Assembly (NCBI RefSeq): GCF_900129815.1
Contig: NZ_FQWX01000014.1
Location: forward strand, 1-64,000
DNA length: 64,000 nucleotides
Direction of reading: 5' to 3'
Origin: Asaccharospora irregularis DSM 2635
Lineage (GTDB): Bacteria > Bacillota > Clostridia > Peptostreptococcales > Peptostreptococcaceae
In this document: piece after piece, positions 46,924-56,588 of the stretch
Layout: the number at the start of each line of letters is the position of its first letter
How positions within the stretch are numbered: position 1 is the stretch's first letter
Notes under the pieces: model-generated
The model's database searches: none
The model's input: only the letters and a program-made list of their open reading frames with translations
What the model was told of the DNA's origin: nothing
Position numbers and translations under genes: made by a program

Positions 46924-48780
46924 TTATCCCTCCACATCTATGTTATTATCAATAACATAATCACATAACATCTCAGCCTTGCTCTTAGCTTTACTATGGA
47001 TTTTGTTTATAGATGTTTTATACGCATCTTTATATCCAATTAATGTGTTTCTATTTTTCATAAGATAATTTAATGTCTTTATTTCTGAGCTAATTTCTTC
47101 ATCTATTTCCCTTAATTCTTTATCTATTTTTGAAAGTTCCCCCTCTTTAGGTATAAAATAAGGACATCTTCTATGATTTCCTCTTAGTATCTTACATGGC
47201 ATCATATCATCTTTTTCATAAGTACAATATCCCTCACTTAATTCAATTTTTCTTTTATCTTTTTTATTTCTTTTATTTTTTATAATTTTATACCTTTGAT
47301 TTGCTGAGCCATTTTTATCATCAATAATATTAGATAAGTTCATATCTAATATTTCATTTTTTTGCTTAGAATTCTTTTTTAAAGCCATTTGTTTTGCCAT
47401 CGAAATAGTATAACATTTTATAAATAATTCACTATGGTCTGAGTATGAAAATGATGTATTAATATTTTTATGACCCACTACTCTTTGTATAGTTGATGCT
47501 TCAAATCCCATATATATCATATTTAATATTGCAAAATGTCTTGTATCCATTAACTGAATATACTCTATCTGTTCTTCTTGTAAAAACACACTTCCTATAT
47601 CTTCACTTTCATAGATTTCTTTTGTTTTGGGTATTATATTTACATTGTATTTTCCAATTACAATTTCTATTAAGAATTGTTTTCTCAAAATATTAAGCAG
47701 ATTTGAAGAAAAAAATTCTCTTTCATCCCTTATTGTATTTTTATAATCTCTAAACTGCTTATAACTTCTATATGAAAATAAAAACTTCCTTTCTATTGGT
47801 TTTCCTAAACCATCAACATAAAATTTGTCTAATTTATCATATTTATCAACTATAGATTTATATTCATTTATCAATTGAACAATCTCATCACTTATTGGAA
47901 ATTCTTGTTCTGTATAGCACTCTTCAAAACTATGATTGAAAATATCATTAGATATTCCACCCTTCAAGTTATTTCTATAAAACTTAAATATATTTTTATT
48001 GTCATATCTTCTAATACAATTCAAAGGAATAAGCACCACTTCATGAGCTCTCAGTGGTATTATAGATGTTATTTTCCACCATAGTATAATAGGAAAAAAT
48101 CTTTCTCTTTCAATTCCCTCAGCATTTTGGATAAAATCTTCTATTATATCATTAAATTTAAACATAGATTCAAAACTTGGAAGTGCTCTTCTTTCTTTCT
48201 TTTTTACACTTTTCTCTTTACTATATTCATCACTTGCAAACTTTAAATAACAATCTTCATAATCTTCTAATATTGAACTGTTATTGAAATACATTTCAAT
48301 ATATGCAAAATATTCTGAAATCATAAAATATGATGATAAAAAACTTCTACAATTCCTTAGTTCTTCATTTAAAACATCCTTAATTAGAACTTCATTTTTA
48401 AATAGTTTTTTCAATTGATTAACAAAAATAACTATTCTTTGTCCAGTATTAAAATCTAACATATATAAGATATAGCTCTTAATAGATAATAAAAACTGCT
48501 CATAATTAATATCTTTGAATATTCCTTTATTTATTAGTTTTTTAAACTCTACTTCACTAAATTTAAACTTTACATTACTAACATTTACATCACCCGTGAT
48601 TATAGTCCAATTACAGTCATTGATGCTATCATTTTGAATAATCTTAGCATTTTTATGTTTTTTCCATAACTCCAAATATTTATCGTAATCTCTATAATTA
48701 AATTCAACTAAATCTACTTTTTTTGCTGGAGTATTTCCTATGTTCTTCAATACAGCAATCATATTACCCTCCCGTATCAA
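46924..48780 (-). CDS. TnpB-like tyrosine recombinase
   Basis: 618 residues, close to Tn554 TnpB (630). Catalytic motifs: Arg in SIIPLRAHEVVLIP; DTRHFAILNMIYMG as box II; VGHKNINTSFSYSDH, where the Tyr is the likely nucleophile. A cysteine cluster (EGYCTYEK, MPCKIL, RRCPYF) lies near the C-terminus, as in TnpB relatives. It is in one operon with the neighbours (12 and 2 nt gaps). Confidence 0.85.
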   Translation of the reverse strand: MIREGNMIAVLKNIGNTPAKKVDLVEFNYRDYDKYLELWKKHKNAKIIQNDSINDCNWTIITGDVNVSNVKFKFSEVEFKKLINKGIFKDINYEQFLLSIKSYILYMLDFNTGQRIVIFVNQLKKLFKNEVLIKDVLNEELRNCRSFLSSYFMISEYFAYIEMYFNNSSILEDYEDCYLKFASDEYSKEKSVKKKERRALPSFESMFKFNDIIEDFIQNAEGIERERFFPIILWWKITSIIPLRAHEVVLIPLNCIRRYDNKNIFKFYRNNLKGGISNDIFNHSFEECYTEQEFPISDEIVQLINEYKSIVDKYDKLDKFYVDGLGKPIERKFLFSYRSYKQFRDYKNTIRDEREFFSSNLLNILRKQFLIEIVIGKYNVNIIPKTKEIYESEDIGSVFLQEEQIEYIQLMDTRHFAILNMIYMGFEASTIQRVVGHKNINTSFSYSDHSELFIKCYTISMAKQMALKKNSKQKNEILDMNLSNIIDDKNGSANQRYKIIKNKRNKKDKRKIELSEGYCTYEKDDMMPCKILRGNHRRCPYFIPKEGELSKIDKELREIDEEISSEIKTLNYLMKNRNTLIGYKDAYKTSINKIHSKAKSKAEMLCDYVIDNNIDVEG

Positions 48781-48792
48781 GCTAAATTTCTA

Positions 48793-51351
48793 TTAATTCA
48801 TAAGTTTATAATCTAATTTTATAGACTGACTTTCTCTTAATTTATCAATCTTATTTTTCATACCAACTACATCTACAAATACATTAACATTACTTTTCCC
48901 TAAAACATTTTGTGCTTCCTTTAAAATAGGCATATATGTTTTAAAAATCAATGTACTATACATGTATTGCTCATATTCATTATCTATTAAATATAATTTA
49001 TTAATAGCATCATTCATTAAATCATTTAGTTCATATAGAAAATACATTTCTTCAATTATAAAAGGGCATCCTATACAAGTATCAAAGTTATCATTAATAC
49101 AATTTATTCCCTCATTTAATTCTATTAAATTATTTGGTATCGCATCATCTACATTACTACATTCTATGACATTCAACATAGCTTTTAATATACATCTAGT
49201 ATGATTGTGCTTACCATGTGTATTTCCATATGCCAACTCAACTAATATTTCTTTTATTAAATTTGGAGTTGAGACCATCCTCGATATCATTTCTGTAACT
49301 TTTTTTCTTTGTATATAAATATTTTTCATAGTATATTCAAGCTCATATGGAGTCAATGATATATCATCCATAAGCTCTGTTTTCGTACTGTCATCATTTT
49401 CTATAAAATTATTATCTATAATCTTCAAAGCCTGAAATTTTTCAAATGCAAAGCTACCTCTATTAAACAACGTCGCGACTGCATTTTCTATACTATTATC
49501 TACTTTCCTCGTTTCATATATAGTAGTTGTTTCTGACATACCCTTTGAATCAACACTATAACCTCTCAAAATAGATATTATGTGCGTAGCAAAATTATCT
49601 CCTTTTTCTTCACTATAATTATGAATGTAGTTATTATAGCTTTTATTGGCTCTTCTGTTTGAAAATTTTTCTTCCCCAAGTATATCAATGATTTGTTTTC
49701 CAAATAAATCATCATAATAACTTTTATTGCCTATAAATCCTGATGATATTATACTATCTGCCTTAAGATTCTTTTTATTTAGTCTATGTGTTATCTGTCT
49801 ATGTGCTTCACAAATTGCAAATAGTAACCCTAAACTTCTAACTGTAAGCCTTCCAACTTCCATAACTAAATACCCATTATTTTTAGTTGATTTCATAGAG
49901 TATCCATCTATTTTTCTTTTTACATCTTCTGTAATTATCATTCCCATTTCTTCAGTAAATTCATTTCCTTCTGATAGCCACTTCAATAACTCTTCTGCCT
50001 CAAATCCAATATTATTAAGATTAGGACTTGGTATATCACTTATAGCTCCTCTTCTCCATATGGTTACATAATGTAGATACATATATAGCCAAACTTGAGC
50101 TTGCCCTCTGCTTTCAATAGCTCTGTCTATATATTCTTTATCACTAGTACTTGTGTGTAAAAGTCTGAACAGTTCTAAAAATTGCTCTTGAGTATAACTT
50201 AATACTTCTTGTGATTCATCTATAAAACTATTTTTAGGTAATTTATAAATAACTCTATTTTTAAAAGATTTATACTTTATTAAGTAGTTATAAAATGAAA
50301 CAAATTCAACTTTATCATTCTGAGTATACTCTTCATTAGATATTATATTTTCTATGATTTTTTCTACTAACTCTTCACTGTATTTATAAAAATCCATATT
50401 TAAAGTTTTATTTAATATTTCTTTAACTCTATGAAAACTCATAGCTTTACCTTTAATTGATTGCTTAGATTTTATATCATTAAATCTATCAATTACAAAT
50501 AACTCATAAATTTGCATAGTATCCTCAAGTTTTTCTTTTGTTTTTATATTCTCTGTTAGAATTCTATAAATCTCTAAACCATTTTTTGCTGACTTAATCC
50601 TAGTTTGTATATTTAATTCATCAAATATTATATGGGCATCTTTTTTTAACATAAGCCTTCTTTTTCCCATAAATGGATGTCTTTCTATCAACTCTATATT
50701 ATTCTTTAAAATCCTATCTCTAATAGCATCTTCTTGAACGTCCACTCTATCTACAACATCTTTAATAAAATCCTCAACTGGAATGGATATTTCCTTCAAT
50801 TTGTTGTATTTTTCAACTTCTTCTATTTTTAAATATAATTTTTTACCATATCTATATACAAAATCAAACGCTGGAAGACGTTCATGCGTAATTTCTCTTT
50901 CCCCTAAAATTTCTGCTGTTTTAACTAAATCAATATACTTATTCTCATCTATAATATCCTTTGGAGCTCCGTCTAGAATTATATTTTCTATTTTTTCAAA
51001 ATCCTTTAAGTTATATCTTAATTGCTTTGTAAATGGTTGTTGCTCATATGATAGAGATTCAATACCATGCTTTTTAAAAACATTTCTTATATGTGTTGTT
51101 GTAAATTTAAAATATTTTGAAAGTTCATCTACAAATCCTAGTTCTGATTCCCATTTAAGCAATTGCTCAAAGTCTGATTTTAAGTAATATTCAATCTTAC
51201 CATATTTGTAACATTGTATATATTGCTTTATTCTATTAATAAAAAATATTGTGTATCCTTTTTCTTTCAATTCTTTAGCAGTATAATAATCCTCTATATC
51301 ATCAATGTTATTATTAAGTATAATTTCTTTAGCATTTTTATTTCTTATCAT
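48793..51351 (-). CDS. large recombinase-associated protein, 852 residues
   Basis: Middle gene of the recombinase operon, 4 nt after the TnpA-like gene. Its long N-terminal half looks like a DNA-binding region with repeated helix-turn-helix-like blocks. HYVTIWRRGAISDIPSP and ATHIISILRGYSVDSKG resemble degraded tyrosine-recombinase boxes, but a clear nucleophile is lacking. A CX2C pair (DTCIGCPF) is near the end, as in TnpB-type proteins. It may be an inactive recombinase or architectural subunit. No comparable protein exists in classic Tn554. Confidence 0.6.
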   Translation of the reverse strand: MIRNKNAKEIILNNNIDDIEDYYTAKELKEKGYTIFFINRIKQYIQCYKYGKIEYYLKSDFEQLLKWESELGFVDELSKYFKFTTTHIRNVFKKHGIESLSYEQQPFTKQLRYNLKDFEKIENIILDGAPKDIIDENKYIDLVKTAEILGEREITHERLPAFDFVYRYGKKLYLKIEEVEKYNKLKEISIPVEDFIKDVVDRVDVQEDAIRDRILKNNIELIERHPFMGKRRLMLKKDAHIIFDELNIQTRIKSAKNGLEIYRILTENIKTKEKLEDTMQIYELFVIDRFNDIKSKQSIKGKAMSFHRVKEILNKTLNMDFYKYSEELVEKIIENIISNEEYTQNDKVEFVSFYNYLIKYKSFKNRVIYKLPKNSFIDESQEVLSYTQEQFLELFRLLHTSTSDKEYIDRAIESRGQAQVWLYMYLHYVTIWRRGAISDIPSPNLNNIGFEAEELLKWLSEGNEFTEEMGMIITEDVKRKIDGYSMKSTKNNGYLVMEVGRLTVRSLGLLFAICEAHRQITHRLNKKNLKADSIISSGFIGNKSYYDDLFGKQIIDILGEEKFSNRRANKSYNNYIHNYSEEKGDNFATHIISILRGYSVDSKGMSETTTIYETRKVDNSIENAVATLFNRGSFAFEKFQALKIIDNNFIENDDSTKTELMDDISLTPYELEYTMKNIYIQRKKVTEMISRMVSTPNLIKEILVELAYGNTHGKHNHTRCILKAMLNVIECSNVDDAIPNNLIELNEGINCINDNFDTCIGCPFIIEEMYFLYELNDLMNDAINKLYLIDNEYEQYMYSTLIFKTYMPILKEAQNVLGKSNVNVFVDVVGMKNKIDKLRESQSIKLDYKLMN

Positions 51352-51355
51352 TTTT

Positions 51356-52696
51356 TCACCCTCTTATAAATGATGTTTTTGTTATTTGCTCATAACTCTC
51401 TATAAAACTATTTTGTATTTCCTTTATATACTCTACTCTTCCTCTCGATTTTGATAGATATGTCAATGCAGTTGTTAAACTAGAGTCACCTCTATACATA
51501 GCTAAAGTATGTGCGTCTTCTCTTCTAGCTACATAATCAGTAAAGAAATATCTTAATGCATGTGTATTCATCTTTGACTCTAGTAGCATTTCAAAATCAA
51601 CTGATGCTTGAATATTACCATTATCAGCCATATATCCTAGTCTTTCAATTAATCTAGTTATAAGTTTGTTATATCTATCCGCATATCTATCAGCCTTTAA
51701 AGCCTTCCGATTCTTCCCAAAGAATAATGCTCCATATTCATCTCCATCTAACCCTTTTTGGCGTAGCAACTTCATATGTTCTGTATATAAACGATTTATA
51801 TATGGTAAAAATGCCTCATACACTAGTTGTACTCTAGATACTTTTATTTCACCCGTTCTAGCTCCATCATTTCTTAGCATATGTTCTCTTGTTAAATCAA
51901 TACAAAAACTAATAGACTCTCCAAGTGGTCTCCTATTTACTATTCTACTTCTACTCATTTGACAAACCTCTCCACATCTTAACCCAGCAAAACTTTGTAA
52001 TGCTATTCCAAATGCAAGCATTGGGTCATATTGCTTCGCTACTTCTATAAGAGTATATACCATTAACTCGTCAGGTGATTCTATCTTTTTCTTTATCTCT
52101 TTATGTGGGTATTCTACTGTAAACAATGATTTTAAATATTTAACTTGCCTAAATCCTTCTCTCATGTCTATTCTATTTTTATTTTTATAGATTTTAGTTT
52201 CATAATTAAAGTCACTTTTTTTGATATGATTTAATTTGTAATTAGGTTGATAAAATAGCCAATTATAGAAACTAGTTAATGCATACTCTGCCTTTTCTAT
52301 CACTTCATCAGTTTTCACTTCCATACTTCTTGATGTAGGACCTTTTCTTAAATCTCCATATGAAAATTTATTTAAAAATTCTTCACCTATCTTCACAGTT
52401 ATATCTTCAATAGAATTTAATGTAACCTCTCTATCAAAAAAGATATAATTTAAAAATAGCACTATTGTAGTTCCATAATTATTTTTATTTGTGTGTATTG
52501 AATTGTTTAATCTCTTTTTATGAAAAAAGAAATCTGTATACTCTGAGATTTGAAATTCATTTGTATTAGAATTGCTTAATGTTATAAAGTTATAATTTTT
52601 AACTAAACCATTTTTAATAATAGTAGCTTCTCTTTGACCATATCTCCATTCCATTCTGTTACTATCTACTAATTTTATATCTTCTATATATTGCAT
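51356..52696 (-). CDS. TnpA-like tyrosine recombinase
   Basis: 446 residues. Box I Arg is in LQSFAGLRCGEVCQMSRS; box II is NTHALRYFFTDYVAR (HxxR); MYRGDSSLTTALTYLSKS places the catalytic Tyr. First gene of the recombinase operon, with TAAGGAG before the ATG. Tn554 TnpA is about 360 residues; this one has a longer N-terminus that could hold the arm-binding domain. Confidence 0.88.
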   Translation of the reverse strand: MQYIEDIKLVDSNRMEWRYGQREATIIKNGLVKNYNFITLSNSNTNEFQISEYTDFFFHKKRLNNSIHTNKNNYGTTIVLFLNYIFFDREVTLNSIEDITVKIGEEFLNKFSYGDLRKGPTSRSMEVKTDEVIEKAEYALTSFYNWLFYQPNYKLNHIKKSDFNYETKIYKNKNRIDMREGFRQVKYLKSLFTVEYPHKEIKKKIESPDELMVYTLIEVAKQYDPMLAFGIALQSFAGLRCGEVCQMSRSRIVNRRPLGESISFCIDLTREHMLRNDGARTGEIKVSRVQLVYEAFLPYINRLYTEHMKLLRQKGLDGDEYGALFFGKNRKALKADRYADRYNKLITRLIERLGYMADNGNIQASVDFEMLLESKMNTHALRYFFTDYVARREDAHTLAMYRGDSSLTTALTYLSKSRGRVEYIKEIQNSFIESYEQITKTSFIRG

Positions 52697-52710
52697 TTCT
52701 TTAGTTCTCC

Positions 52711-52743
52711 TTAATTATCATTTTCTATTAATAACAATTTCAT
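52711..52743 (-). CDS. possible 10-residue leader peptide before the recombinase operon
   Basis: ATG to TAA encodes MKLLLIENDN. An AGGGGAG site sits 7 nt before it, inside the right inverted repeat flank, and its stop is part of the ribosome binding site of the TnpA-like gene (TAAGGAG). It could couple translation to the next gene. It may be chance. Confidence 0.3.
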   Translation of the reverse strand: MKLLLIENDN

Positions 52744-52750
52744 TTAAACT

Positions 52751-52813
52751 CCCCTATTGACTCAATATTTAGTGATATATTTTATTAATTCTATTTCTGT
52801 ATTTCGTTTATAA
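52751..52813. repeat. right 63-bp inverted repeat of the element
   Basis: It pairs with 38431-38493 at 59 of 63 positions. Here the unit lies 160 bp from the right core, leaving an extra arm with three further relatives of the 12-mer at 52853-52864, 52876-52887 and 52948-52959. The asymmetric arms recall recombinase attachment sites. Confidence 0.85.
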
Positions 52814-52961
52814 GTAAATTATAGAACACTTTTATTTATTTTTCTATTAGTTTATTTTGTTTTTATTTATTTTTTATAAACAAAATACTAAACATGTTCA
52901 TATTACTAATATATAATATAATATAACCATATCTATTTTATATATTCTATTTTGTTTATTA

Positions 52962-53846
52962 TTAACAACATTCCATACCGAAGGCATTTGTTGCCACCAT
53001 TATTTTTATTTCATCATTTATAAATTTTTCTTGATTTTCTTTTCTTATTTCATTACTAAGACCTGCATGGTATTTGGAGACAGAATAACCCTTTTTAAAT
53101 AACCCATCATATATACTTTCTACGTCTTTTCTGGTAGCAGCATATACTATTCCACTTTCGTTTTTATGATTTTCTATATAATCTAATAAGTATCTATTTT
53201 TTGAAGAAGATTTCACTATATTCATAGATAAATTTTCTCTATCAAATCCCGTTATATAAACCTCTGGTTCACTTAAATTAAGTAAATTTATTATATCATA
53301 CCTAACTTCATCTGATGCAGTTGCTGTAAATGCAGTAACTATCGGTTTTTTTTCTAAACTTTTGATAAATAAAGGAATCTTTCTATAGCTAGATCTAAAA
53401 TCATGCCCCCACTGAGAAACACAATGTGCCTCATCCACGGCAATTTGGCTTATACTTTTATTTTTTATTAAATTTACAAACTCTAAGTTATCTAATCTTT
53501 CTGGTGCTATATATAATATTTTATATTTATCTTTATTTATATCTACTAGGATATTATCTAGTTGTTCAGAACTTAAGGAACTATTTATAAATACGGCATT
53601 AATACCCATAGTATTTAAAGAATCTACCTGATCCTTCATAAGTGATATTAACGGTGAAATTACTATTGTCAATCCATCTAACATAAGAGATGGTATCTGA
53701 TAGCATATAGACTTCCCTCCGCCAGTTGGCATTATTGCAACTACATCTTTTTTGTTTAATATCGACTTTATAATTTCTTCTTGTCCCTTTCTAAAACTTG
53801 TGTATCCATAGTATTTTGATAATATATCTAAAGCTTTTAAATTCAT
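52962..53846 (-). pseudogene. recQ: host recQ, N-terminal part
   Basis: The upstream part of the broken RecQ: start MNLKALDILSKYYGYTSFRK with GGAGAA upstream, P-loop MPTGGGKS, DEAHCVSQWGHDFR, and ending VATNAFGM followed by three foreign codons and a stop at the junction. Removing the element and the extra core copy gives FGMGIDKP in frame with 36797-38392, restoring a RecQ of about 821 residues. Alone it contains RecA domain 1 and most of domain 2 but no zinc or RQC part. Confidence 0.93.
52973..52981. repeat. right 9-bp junction core
   Basis: TCGGTATGG on the minus strand, same as 38389-38397. On its right is host recQ; on its left is element DNA. Confidence 0.85.
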
Positions 53847-54104
53847 TTTTATTCTCCTATCTGTCGAACATATGTTTATTTTAATTATATACATACTTTC
53901 TACTTATAATACATATTAACACAATATCTTTTTGAAAATTGTACCTAATTGTTTTTATTAATATATCGCTGGATTAGTATAACAAATATCTATTTTATTA
54001 ATTTTCAGATTGATTATAAAATATAATTAGATAAAGGTATTTTATTCTTTTAAATATACTAACCTAAATTATTCTATAAATAAAGTACTTACGGGGGATA
54101 GCTT

Positions 54105-54512
54105 ATGAAATTACAACTAGAAAAAGAGCTTTCAGATGAAAAGCTTAAACTTATCAATAAATATTCACTTTCATTAAATAAAGATTTAATATGGGAGTTT
54201 AGACACGATAAATATCATACAGTAAAATACTTTTCCCATAAATTCGCTATTAAAGAATCCACATTAGCTCTTCTATTTTATATACACAGGCTATGCTTTG
54301 CAAAAATAAAATACTTTGAATCCAACTTTCAAAAATATACCCCTTATAAATACGATTTTGAACTGGGGTTTATAAAATGTGATTTATATGATATGGAATT
54401 TATGATGCATAGGCCAAGCCAGATTATGATTGATTTAAGAAACCTACAGAAAATCAAAAATATAGATGAGTTCAAAAAATTTTGTGATTATCTAGAGTCA
54501 TTTGAAAACTAA
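54105..54512 (+). CDS. hypothetical protein, 135 residues
   Basis: A charged, aromatic-rich protein without signal or membrane segment (KDLIWEFRHDKYHTVKYFSHK). GGGGGAT precedes the ATG. No family recognised. It lies between the host recQ start (divergent) and a large hairpin. Confidence 0.6.
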   Translation: MKLQLEKELSDEKLKLINKYSLSLNKDLIWEFRHDKYHTVKYFSHKFAIKESTLALLFYIHRLCFAKIKYFESNFQKYTPYKYDFELGFIKCDLYDMEFMMHRPSQIMIDLRNLQKIKNIDEFKKFCDYLESFEN

Positions 54513-54550
54513 TAGCCTTAAAGTCTTAAATAGTTTTCTATAGTATATAA

Positions 54551-54623
54551 AAGCCTATCTTAAGTCAAAGTTTAAAAAGTAATACTAATGTTACTTTAAA
54601 AACTTTACACTTAAGATAGGCTT
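54551..54623. terminator. large stem-loop between convergent genes
   Basis: A perfect 15-bp outer stem (AAGCCTATCTTAAGT and its complement) encloses a second AT-rich stem, making a 73-nt folded unit, followed by T-rich sequence on both sides. It likely ends transcription from both sides; the length hints that it might be a small mobile hairpin. Confidence 0.7.
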
Positions 54624-54655
54624 CTTATTTTTATTTATATACTATTTTATTTTTT

Positions 54656-56083
54656 CTATGAAATTTCCTCTACACTATCTGAGTCCTTCCATTCCTCTAT
54701 GTTTTCTAGTCCTTTTATATTAGAAGCATTAAATACTGGATCTTTTATCCCGCTCTTTCTCTGCTTAGTATAATCATTTAAAGCTATAAATGCATATTTT
54801 CCAAGTAAAGCTATTGCAACTAGATTTATAATTGCCATAAGTCCCATAAATAAATCTGCCAAATCCCAAACTATAGCAACCTTTGTAAGTGATCCAAATA
54901 AAACCATTGCAACAACAATTGTTCTAAATACATTTAAAATTGTCTTGTTTCCACTCATAAATTCTATATTAGATTCACCATAGTAGTAATTACCAACTAT
55001 AGAACTAAATGCGAATAGGAATATACATACTGCTATAAATATATAACCTATAGAACCTATATGTGAACTTAAAGCTTCCTGAGCTAGCTCTATTCCTATT
55101 GCACCACTAGTAGCATATCCAGGGTATAAAAGAACCATAAACGCTGTACAGCTACATATTATTATAGTATCAGTAAATACTCCTAAACTCTGAATTAATC
55201 CTTGTTTTACAGGGTGTGAAACGTGAGCTGTAGCAGCTGCATTAGGAGCACTACCCATACCTGCCTCATTAGAGAATAAACCTCTCTTTATACCAACAAG
55301 CATTATTCCCGCCATAGAACCTATTGATGCTTCTCTAAAGTTAAATGCATTTGTAAATATCAGTTTAATTACATTTGGCATTTCACCTATATTCATTAAT
55401 ACTATTACTACTGCAACAATTATATATAATCCTGCAAATATAGGAACTATAACTTCAGATACCTTAGCAACTCTGTGTACACCACCAAATATTACCAATC
55501 CTGTTAGAACTGCAAGTACTATTCCCATTGTCATCTTATCAATACCAAATGCAGTATTAAATGCAACTGAAACAGTATTTGCCTGCACAGCATTAAACAC
55601 GAATCCAAAGCATATTGTTATAAGAACTGAGAATAAAACTCCCATCCATTTTTGGCCTAGACCTTTTTCTATATAATAAGCAGGTCCTCCTCTGTTTGCA
55701 GAACCATCTTTTACTTTAAAGATTTGTGCAAGCGTACTCTCAACAAAGCTTGATGCAGATCCTATTAAAGCGATAAGCCACATCCAAAATATAGATCCTG
55801 GACCTCCAGCAACAACTGCCATAGCAATACCCGCTATATTACCCGTTCCTACTCTTGATGCAGTACTTATACAAAACGCTTGAAACGAAGATATCTTTCC
55901 TTCTTTTTTTGCTTCTTTAGAATTCCCATCTCCTAAAAGTCTAAACATTTCTCCGAAATATCTGAATTGTACAAAATTAGTTCTAATAGTAAAATAAACT
56001 CCTAAAACTATAAGCATTGTTATTAATATATATGTCCACATAAAATCATTAATGCTCAAAACTATATTGTTTAATATCTCCAT
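54656..56083 (-). CDS. alanine/glycine:cation symporter (AGCS family)
   Basis: 475 residues with about 11 helices. AGCS blocks: GNIAGIAMAVVAGGPGSIFWMW, KDGSANRGGPAYYIEKGL, GIKRGLFSNEAGMGSAPNAAATA. Transports alanine or glycine with sodium at the cytoplasmic membrane. A GGAGGG site precedes the ATG. Glycine uptake would suit an amino-acid fermenting host, but that is inference. Confidence 0.93.
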   Translation of the reverse strand: MEILNNIVLSINDFMWTYILITMLIVLGVYFTIRTNFVQFRYFGEMFRLLGDGNSKEAKKEGKISSFQAFCISTASRVGTGNIAGIAMAVVAGGPGSIFWMWLIALIGSASSFVESTLAQIFKVKDGSANRGGPAYYIEKGLGQKWMGVLFSVLITICFGFVFNAVQANTVSVAFNTAFGIDKMTMGIVLAVLTGLVIFGGVHRVAKVSEVIVPIFAGLYIIVAVVIVLMNIGEMPNVIKLIFTNAFNFREASIGSMAGIMLVGIKRGLFSNEAGMGSAPNAAATAHVSHPVKQGLIQSLGVFTDTIIICSCTAFMVLLYPGYATSGAIGIELAQEALSSHIGSIGYIFIAVCIFLFAFSSIVGNYYYGESNIEFMSGNKTILNVFRTIVVAMVLFGSLTKVAIVWDLADLFMGLMAIINLVAIALLGKYAFIALNDYTKQRKSGIKDPVFNASNIKGLENIEEWKDSDSVEEIS

Positions 56084-56588
56084 GTAAAATCCCTCCTATA
56101 TTATTATGAAATGAATAATTTTGTCGGCCTAATTTCATTTTATAATAATAAACTATTTTAATCTACATTTCAAGTCGTAAATGAAACTTTTTTTATTCTC
56201 GTTGCAAATTTTTAATTTATGACGGATTTTTTATAAAATCTTCATTCATTTCTCTATAAAATTATCATTCATTTTATTTGGTAATAATATCTAATCATAA
56301 TACTATTTTCTTTGGTAATAATATCTAATCATAATACTATTTTTGAGATTTTATAGTTTTAACAATTTCCTAAAGTGATGGTTTTTTATTGTTATTAATA
56401 CTGTAACCTTCTAACCTCAATATTTATAAATATATACGAATTAAGATGAACTCGTTAAAAAAAATACTATATTGAAAAACATATTAAAAAGTACTATTAT
56501 TATAAAGTAATATAATTATAGAGTACTATTCATCATAAAGTACTATATTAACTATATTCTAATTACAATTACAAAGGAGGTACTTTTT
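56084..56588. other. 505-nt intergenic region with direct repeats
   Basis: Divergent promoters for the AGCS and ArsB/NhaD-type genes must lie here, although no clear pair was found. It contains the 34-bp tandem repeat at 56277-56344 and, from 56485 to 56550, three spaced copies of AGTACTAT. No coding frame. Confidence 0.5.
56277..56344. repeat. 34-bp direct repeat in two tandem copies
   Basis: TTTGGTAATAATATCTAATC begins each unit; copies 56277-56310 and 56311-56344 differ only at the final base. It may be an operator or recent slippage. Confidence 0.85.

Larger units (their letters stand above)
38398..52981. mobile_element. 14.6-kb Tn554-like element inserted in recQ
   Basis: The element separates two halves of a host recQ gene that rejoin in frame through a shared 9-bp sequence. 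It encodes, in the leftward direction, recombinase genes at one end (46136-52696) and cargo at the other: a response regulator, sensor kinase, three ABC exporter genes and an intact recQ. It carries 63-bp subterminal inverted repeats and several copies of a 12-mer. Tn554-family elements also use tyrosine recombinases TnpA and TnpB plus TnpC and insert into one site in a host gene. The family name is by analogy. Confidence 0.88.
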
